Assembly (NCBI GenBank): GCA_950097015.1
Contig: CATNEN010000007.1
Location: forward strand, 10,293,001-10,357,000
Length of the DNA: 64,000 nucleotides
Source: Macrostomum hystrix
Lineage: Eukaryota; Platyhelminthes; Macrostomidae
Direction of reading: 5' to 3'
A program made the translations under genes and the position numbers. Positions 56,741 to 64,000 of this stretch are shown here, piece by piece. The stretch's first letter is position 1. The number at the start of each line of letters is the position of its first letter. The notes beneath the pieces are model-generated. The model had not been told where the DNA came from. It saw nothing but the letters and a program-made list of their open reading frames with translations, and ran no database searches.

Positions 56741-58138
56741 TAGGCCTATTATCTAAAAAGAAAGTGTATACTGTACTGGTCTAGTAAAGTAGTTATACTT
56801 TCTCAAAAAAATGTTACATTACATAATACTTAGCCTAAATGCTTGCAGTAATAGGCTATTTTTATATTGCCTAACAAAATATGAAAAGGACTGTCATCTG
56901 TCAACCATTTTTTCGATACAACTTTTAGATTCACCTAGCTATCCATATTAAAATCACTTACTTATTATAGGGAAATGGCTGCTATGTGATAGGGCCTAGC
57001 TCTACAATAATAAAAAGACATACGCAAGGGTTGCCAATGAAAATTGCTAGATGATTCCTGATCTTCCATTAATACTCGGATGTCCGATTTCACGAAACAA
57101 CAGACAAATAATCGGGCTTTCAGTGTACATAAACAATCTATGGCCTTAACAAAGTCCACGCCTTAACCATTAAGTAGAGGCAATTAATAAAACAATTCTG
57201 ATAATTCAGACAGTAAAACTAAATAATAATGAATAATCAGGCCTTGGTTGATAAGTCGGATCGGTCTTCCTGAAAAATATAAACGAACCGTGCGTACTTT
57301 TTAAAAAGCTAGTACTAAAACAAAATAGACAAATAATTAAAAAATCCATTAACAAAGTAGACGGAATTTAATTAACTTTTTCTATTAAAAGAAAACAAGA
57401 GTAAGAATAGCAATCTACATACCTTAGCGTTACATGTACTGATTTCACTGATGTACACATACACAGTTTGAAAGTGTTTGCGTTGTTTTATTTCTTTTTT
57501 CAAATGCCAATACTTTCAACAAACAAGCTTGTGAAACTCCACGACGACGCATGCCAATACTAGACTCTGACTCAAAGTTTCCGAGATTAAGGTGAGGATA
57601 ATCTATAAACGTATTCTTTTGTAGCAAATCAGAAGCTTGTCGTTTGCTGGGGCCAAAAGTAAGTAGAGCTAGAGCCGACGTAATAAATCGTAACTAATAA
57701 GAATATTAGTATAGTATTCTTATTTATAATAAGAAACATAAAATGCTAATCCCCATAACCACGCCCAAAAGTTACAGAAAGTATTTTAACAAAAAATGGT
57801 TCCCTTTTAATTTGTTCAATCACATGGCAACTTGGAAGATTGGGAGAAGCTTTGGGATATCCAGTATGGGATTTAAAATGGGATTACAAAGAGTTTAGTT
57901 TAAAGCGATTAAAAAAGGTTTTATGAGTATGTAGACACTTTGGAACTGAACTGCAGGCTTTAATTGACATACTTTTACTAATTTAAGCTTTCTCACAAAC
58001 ACAAGCAGCAACACAAAACAAGGACAACTAAAATTGAAACTTCAGTATAATTTAACTTTACATATTTTGTTGTCCTTGACACAAAATCCGCAGATTATGT
58101 GTTATTCGCACATAATTATGTTAGTTGTGCATAATTGA
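56741..58138. other. AT-rich spacer upstream of the TRPM gene
   Basis: No recognisable exon, RNA or element. It should include the TRPM promoter, but no clear box stands out. Confidence 0.4.
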
Positions 58139-61100
58139 ATGCGTTATCTCGCGAATGAAACCGTAGAAGGACTCGCCATGTCTCGAATTGGCGTCCAGCC
58201 GACCGAGAGCCTGCAGCTGCCCAATTTCGGCCCAGTTACTGGGCGCAACCGAACTGATCTGCTCAACAGCACTAACAGTTTCGCCAACCAGATGACCTGG
58301 GACACGGCACGCACAGAAGAAGTCGACACAGCAGGAATTGAGGAGCTTTCAACAGCTCGCTTCAATCGAGTTCGAACTCAAAAGAAACGAGAGGCGAGTG
58401 CAATTGTTTAAACCCTCGTTTGAAGGCGTTTTTTGCTTTTGAAATGACATTTTAGACCAAAATGCTCACCATATTTTATAAGCATGTGCCCACATCTAAC
58501 CGCTACAGGAGCAGCTGGTTGAACAGCAGCGCAGTCTGAAGCAATTCATCCTGGCCAATTTCAAGCGCAAAGAGTGCACCCTGTTTGAGGCGAGGGACGG
58601 TAAAAAATGCGCATGTGGCGAGGAGGAAGGCAATCATGAGGGCCTTCTACCTGCCGGCGCGCAGGTGAGCGACTGGACCAGACTTTAGAGCCGCTTTGTG
58701 TTTATAGAAGACATTTATTTGACCTTCTAAAAGAAGCCTAGGAAATCTGTGTCTCCTGTAATAAAATTTGTAGATAAATTTAGGAAATAAGTCACTTTAG
58801 ATACCAATCTTAATCTGAGTCATTGAATACACTTGTAGTCTGATAAAATATATAATAGCAAATTTCACTTTGAACTGGTCCGCAGACAAAATGGACCGAG
58901 GAAGCGATGAAACTCAGCACGACCAACGCGTTCGGCCGAATCACCTTGAAGAACGAGGGCTTCGACAATCGAGACCCGATTCACTTTGTGCGACTCTGCG
59001 ACACGGATGGGATGGACAAGATTTTGGGTGAGGCATCGCGACGTTTAACCCGCAAGCCAACGACCATGTTTAATTCGTCTAAAATGCTGATTTTGTATAT
59101 TATAAATATATTCGCTTCGAAAGATTATTAACAGTAGGACTACCAAGCCATTTTGCTGCCCGTTTTTATACCATGGGGGGACCTGAATTTTTTGGCAGCG
59201 CCCGAATGCTAACAGCGTTGTCTGGTGACTGATCGATTGGTTGAAAGACTAGGCGAGGGTGTCCTGAGGTTGCGCTGTGCCTAATATTTAGGATTTATCT
59301 GTGAAATTAGAGAAATTCGCGTCATGGTGTCTATAGTGGCCTAGTTCCATCTGTTGTAGCCCTTGAAGGTCTAGCAAATCCGTCTAGATAAAGGTAGTTG
59401 ACGACCGAAGACAAAGAGATGATGCAAGCACATCCGGGTGACATGCTGATAAACTTTGAGGGCCTGGCAAGGCCGCACTGAGGCGCAGTGCTAATTCGTG
59501 TATAGGGGGTATATGAAATACACTAGCGCTTATGGGAAAAACCCGACCTTCGGCCAGAAGCATTAAATATCTCGATAGCTGAAGAGCTGGCGACTTGATT
59601 ATTGTTTCAGAAGATGCGCATCAAAAAGTTGCTCTTGAGTGTGCTTGCGTTGCTCCGTTCGGGTGGTGCAAAAATTTTCAGGGGTGAAATCCCCTTTGGT
59701 AGTTCTACTGTTAATAACAGAACTGAATCTCCCTCCCGCCCACGCAGAGCTGATGAAGACTCACTGGCAGCTTGCCGATCCACAGAAACCCTCGCTCTGC
59801 ATCTCAGTGATTGGCGGCGCCAAAAATTTTAAACTCGAGGGCCGCAAGAAGGACGTCTTCCACCACGGCCTCATCCGGGCGGCACAGACCACCAACGCCT
59901 GGATCATCACCTCCGGCCTCAACTTGGGCATCACCCGCGTGGTCGGCAACGCGCTCGAGGAGGGCCGCGCCTCGCATTGGGAGAAGTCTAGCAGGTCCTC
60001 TAAACTCAGGTGAGAAAAAAGTGATTCAAGTAGATAGATAACTATGACAAGGAAGTTCGCAAGACTTCGGAGAAACCACACTTTGCATAGGTGCATCGGC
60101 GTGGCTCCATGGGGCTATGTGCTGAACCGGAAAGACCTCGTCAACAAGGTCGACCCACCCACGGGCGCAATAAACCTGGATGTTGAATACAAAATCAGCA
60201 ACGTGATCAGCAAGGGCCAGCCAGTTTCTCTAAATGCGAATCACACACACTACCTTCTTGTGGACGACGGCAAGCGAAACCGGTAAGATCAGCCGGAAAT
60301 CTTCATATGCAGTCGTCGAAGCCTAAGCTCTGTCCTCTAACTCGCTCTTCGTTTACGAATCCGCAGCTATGGCGGCTCCAAGAGCGGTGTTGTGAAGGCA
60401 AAACTGCAGGAGGAGATCAACAAGACGGAGGGCATCTCAGTGGTGCTGCTGATCGTTGAAGGCGGCCTGGACATCTTCGAGGAGACGTTGAGCATGATCA
60501 ACTGTAACATCCCAGTTGTTGTCTGCGACAACACGGGCAGAGCTGCTGACATAATCGCGTACGCCTTCAAGAAGGTGCAGAAGGCCGACGGGAAGGTTGG
60601 TTCCACACTTGATAATTTCTGTTGACTGCACAATCGTAAATCCACACTCATCTGTCTAAACCGCATTTGGTGCCTGCATTTTCTCAGACCCTGCAGGAGA
60701 ATCAGCAAGCTGACGTTCGCGAACGCATGATCAGTGCATTCAAAGAGACTTTATGGGACCCGAAGGCTGACAGGGTTCTGGACAAAAAAGTTGATGACAA
60801 CATGAAGATGCTGCTGAAGATAGTCCAAACAGAGAAGCTTATCACCGTGTTTGACATGAACCGCAGCGACGACCTGGACTTGGCGATCCTGTCAGCCCTG
60901 CTCAAAGGTACAGTTCAGTGACTCTTTTGAATTAATGTGATGAAGATTTATCTATGGATTTTAGCGTGGTTGATTACGCCCGATAAACAAATAAAATCGT
61001 GCACCTCTGCCAGTGATGGATGCCAAGAAGCTGGACGACTACAAGAAGCAGTTGCAGCTGTCCATGACTTGGAACCGGCCTGACATTGCAGCCGAGAAGA

Positions 61101-64000
61101 TTTTCACGGAGGAGCATCAGTGGGGCACAGAGAACCTTGACGAATTCGCTCATCAAGCCATCGGCCAGGAGAAGATCGAGTTCATGCGCCTGTTCCTCAA
61201 GAACGGCCTCATCATGCGCGAGTTCCTGACGGTGGGCCGGCTGCGCGGGCTGTACTGGGATTGCCTGCAGGGCCAGGCCAACATGCAGCTGCGCAAGCTG
61301 CTGACGGCCAGGGCTCGTTGTCCGGATCCGACCAGGCCGCACCTGGCCGACATTCGGGTGCTGCTGCGCAAGCTGGTGGGCAAGTTTCAAGCCCCCATCA
61401 TGGACAGCGACACCAGTCCCAGCAGCGAAAGCAGCGTCAATGGCAGCCAGTTTGAGCGGCCTTTTAATCAGCTGTTCTTCTGGGCGGTGCTGCTCAGCAA
61501 GCAGGAGACCGCCAAGTTTCTGTGGGAGCGGACTGACGAGTCGGTGAGTGGCTCATTAGCGCATGAAGGGAGAGTTCGGACTCGAACTCGATTCGAACTC
61601 GAACATTTGGAGACGTAATAGAAGAGTCGCATACCTGGGCCTTTCATTTCCATAGGTGCCGTTGGCCTTGGCAGCCTGCAAGATTTACGACGAGCTGGCC
61701 CGCGCATTGGCCAGCCATGAGGACGGGCGCAAGCGGACTCTGATGGCGTACAAAGACGAGTTCGAGGACCTGGCGGTGCGCGTGGTTGAGGAGTGCCAGA
61801 TGGTGGACCAGAGCAAGGCGGAGCTGCTCATTGAAAAGAAGGTCGAAGCGTTTGGCGACTTCAACTGTCTGGAGCTGGCGGCCAGCGCGAACTGCAAGAA
61901 GTGAGTCGGATCTTGAGTTCGAGAGTACCTAGTAATTGATGCAGCCTGGCTGGTACTCTATTCGATATTTTGTAGGTTCTTGTCCTGCAACAGCAGCCAG
62001 AACAGTATCACGAGCCGCTGGCTGAACGGCCTGCTGCACGGCACCTCCAACCTGCGCATCTTCCTGTGCGTCCTCATGCCCTTCCTGCTGCCGTTCGACT
62101 TCCTGATCCGGCTGGACCCCAGCGTGGGCACCGAGGACGGCGGCCGGTGTGCGCAGCTCTGTGACAAGGTCAGAATCTTCTACACCGCGCCAGTCACCAA
62201 GTTCTTCGCCAACGCGGTGAGTTTTCACAAGGCTTTGAACTCTTGAGCTCAACAGCTGGATGGACTGCCTGCCAATTGATAACCTCGCCTCGATTTTCGC
62301 AACCCGCAGATCTGCTACGTCATATTCATATTCCTGTACTCCTGGTTCATCCTGTTTGAGATGCATGACTCAAGCATCTCCTGGCTGGAGTGGCTCATCA
62401 TCGCCTGGGTCTGCGTCATGGTGGTGGAGGAGTTCAGAGAGGTGCGGCTGTGCAACTCCGAGAATCAGAAATAAATTGAGCCCCGGTTTGCAGTGACCAA
62501 TCGGAGACCGCTTCTAGTTTTTTATTCTCTTTCTAATAAGGGAGCTCGGCTGGTTAGAGAGCTTCGGATTTCTGACTGAGTTCACTCGGCTGTCAAATGG
62601 GTACCAGCATCAGCTGGGGTAGAAATTTAGTGAGTGTGGTGGCCTCCCCTGTCCACGGACTGTACAGTTGTACAAAGCCCTTGGATGCATCGACAAGAGC
62701 TGCGCATGGACATCTGGCCGGACTGGATTTGGTGCAATTTATTCATTTACCTTTTCTTCTTTGTATGCCACTGGGGTCTCCAAGAAGCAATGGGGGTCGA
62801 TGGCAGAGCTAATAACGCGTTTGCCTCTCCGCAAAAGTCCCGAAGTTTGATTCCGCGGCGAGGCCTCATTCATTTGAGGCGCAGCCGCAGAGTCTTGGGG
62901 GCTTGTGGTGCAATTTAAACCCTCGAAGGCACTGCTTGGCAATGAGAAAGTCTTCTGTGTGAGCTTATTCCTGCGTTCAGTATATGTGTGCGTGTGTGCT
63001 CAGGAGTCAGCGAAATGGGCAGAATTGCCTCCTCGCTGGCTGCGGGTTCTGGTGTCACCAAACGATGTGCCATTCCCTGCAGCCCTCGTGCAGTTATTAT
63101 TATTACACTATTATCTCCTATAAGCAGTCGTCCTTCTGAAATTCGCGCAGATGTTCTCCTCGAAGGCGGACACGGTGCAGGAGAAGCTGCGCGACTGGTG
63201 GGGCTTCTCGGCCTGGAACCGGCTGGACGTGTTCACGCTGCTGCTGGCGCTGATCGCCATGTTTCTGCGCATCCCGACGGCCACAGAAGCCATCACCACC
63301 GGTGTGCGCACCTGCTACATCCTGGCTGGAGTGCTGTTCTACCTGCGAGTGTTCAGGTGGGCCAGAGACATTCTAATCCTATTTAGGAGAGGCTTCTACA
63401 ATTTAAACAGCACGCGTTTTGAAAGCGCAAAGTTCCAAACGAATGGTCCCTGACTTCCCACAGGCTCTACTATGCGAACAGCTACCTGGGCCCCAAGCTG
63501 GTGATGATACAGAAGATGGTGAAAGAGCTGCTGTTCTACATGAGCATCCTGCTCATTGCCCTGTTCACCTACGGTGTTGCGGCCCAGGCCCTGCTCTATC
63601 CGACCCGCGACTTCACCACCGACATCTTCAAGGACATTGTGTACTACCCCTACTGGCAGATCTACGGCGAGATCTACCTGGACGTGGCGGAGGGTGAGCA
63701 GCTGGTCATTGCTGACTGCGGAGGGTGATCCGGAATGCTGCGTCAGGTTAAAATCATTAGGGATTAGGGCGGAATCTGCTAGGCGAACCCAAGCAAATCG
63801 GTGAATGGCAAAGTGCTGACAATGCCGTCAAACCCCACCCGCGCGCAGCCACGCCTCCTGCCGGCTGCGAGGGCAACAGCACGGTGGACAGCACCGGCAA
63901 GCTGTGCCCCACCCACCATGCTCTGGTCCTGCTGCTGCTGGCTGTTTACCTCATGGTGGTCAACGTGCTGCTCATTAACTTGCTCATCGCCATCTTCAGG
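58139..64000 (+). CDS. TRPM-family cation channel (N-terminus through pore, 3' end off window)
   Basis: Fourteen exons with consistent phases: 58139-58393, 58509-58664, 58886-59027, 59748-60009, 60091-60282, 60367-60595, 60688-60907, 61014-61543, 61656-61900, 61976-62216, 62310-62441, 63151-63356, 63464-63693, 63849-64000 (about 1,064 residues so far). TRPM homology region motifs: FILANFKRKEC, VIGGAKNFKL, AQTTNAWIITSGLN, VGNALEEGRA, CIGVAPWGYV, VVLLIVEGG. Then ankyrin-like MHR3/4 (LSMTWNRPDIAAEKIFTEE, FMRLFLKNGL), S1 (LRIFLCVLMPFLLPF), FYTAPVTKFF, S2-S4, S5 (YLGPKLVMIQKMVKELLFYM) and the pore (YPYWQIYGEIYLD). The pore Glu matches the (F/Y)GE filter of TRPM1/3/6/7, so divalent permeation is likely. 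The last helix reads NVLLINLLIAIF. Intron 1 appears GC-AG. The start could be Met1 or Met14. The TRP helix and C-terminus are not visible, so an enzyme domain cannot be judged. Confidence 0.93.
62469..62474 (+). terminator. Possible intronic polyadenylation signal in the TRPM gene
   Basis: AATAAA whose TAA is the first in-frame stop if exon 11 is read past its donor at 62441 (VRLCNSENQK, stop at 62472-62474). Use of this site would give a channel truncated after S2. Confidence 0.35.
62792..63090 (+). mobile_element. Second copy of the tRNA-derived SINE, in TRPM intron 11
   Basis: Homologous to 44986-45289: TGGCAGAGCTAATAACGCG (A-box region), GTTTGATTCCGCGG (B-box region), and the shared body GTGTGCTCAGGAGTCAGCGA and TGGTGTCACCAAACGATG. 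It ends with a TTA-rich tail near 63095-63115. More diverged and without a clear target duplication, so older than the other copy. Confidence 0.82.

Overview
The window is animal (metazoan) nuclear DNA. Its genes are split by introns of about 60 bp to 5 kb with GT-AG junctions (one looks GC-AG). Exons are GC-rich, spacers are AT-rich, and minisatellites are unusually dense. The standard code fits every reading frame I joined. Gene content (TRPM channel, Dp, CFAP410, GRIP-type golgin) plus Ty3/gypsy, Merlin, MULE, mariner and tRNA-SINE sequences suggests an invertebrate. A free-living flatworm such as Macrostomum is my guess, but nothing here proves it. Multi-exon models were built by hand by matching splice sites and phases; there is no transcript evidence.

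Layout. 1-2332 (-): 5' part of a WD-like protein whose second exon runs into an in-frame 24-bp repeat. 4147-6785 and 23465-26104: two arms of an inverted duplication, each with a complete, almost identical ten-zinc-finger/AT-hook gene. The 16.7 kb between the arms holds a seven-exon coiled-coil gene with a GRIP-like C-terminus (10345-19941, -). Its sixth intron contains an intact Ty3/gypsy element with identical LTRs and a 5-bp target duplication. 26.1-31.5 kb: a dead LINE fragment, a 2.4-kb 16-bp satellite and SINE-like sequence. 31.7-38.4 kb (+): a gene of unknown function, with a CCAAT/TATA promoter, a seven-base first coding exon and a 4.9-kb first intron full of minisatellites. 41.4-43.0 kb (-): a two-RRM protein. 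43.7-47.1 kb (-): transcription factor Dp, with a SINE and a large minisatellite in its introns. 49.2-50.9 kb (+): CFAP410, a ciliary LRR protein. 51.4-51.7 kb: a dead mariner. 52.7-54.1 kb (-): a four-finger protein of the double-stranded-RNA-binding zinc-finger type. 54.3-56.7 kb: a local repeat family invaded by a Merlin fragment and a MULE with 9-bp target duplication. 58.1-64.0 kb (+): fourteen exons of a TRPM cation channel, from the N-terminal homology region through the pore, cut by the window end.

The genes do not form one pathway. They are ordinary housekeeping, regulatory, ciliary and channel genes in a repeat-rich region. The most notable features are the inverted zinc-finger duplication with a conversion-like identity profile, the intact gypsy nested in an intron, the nested transposon cluster, and intronic minisatellites whose units resemble splice sites.
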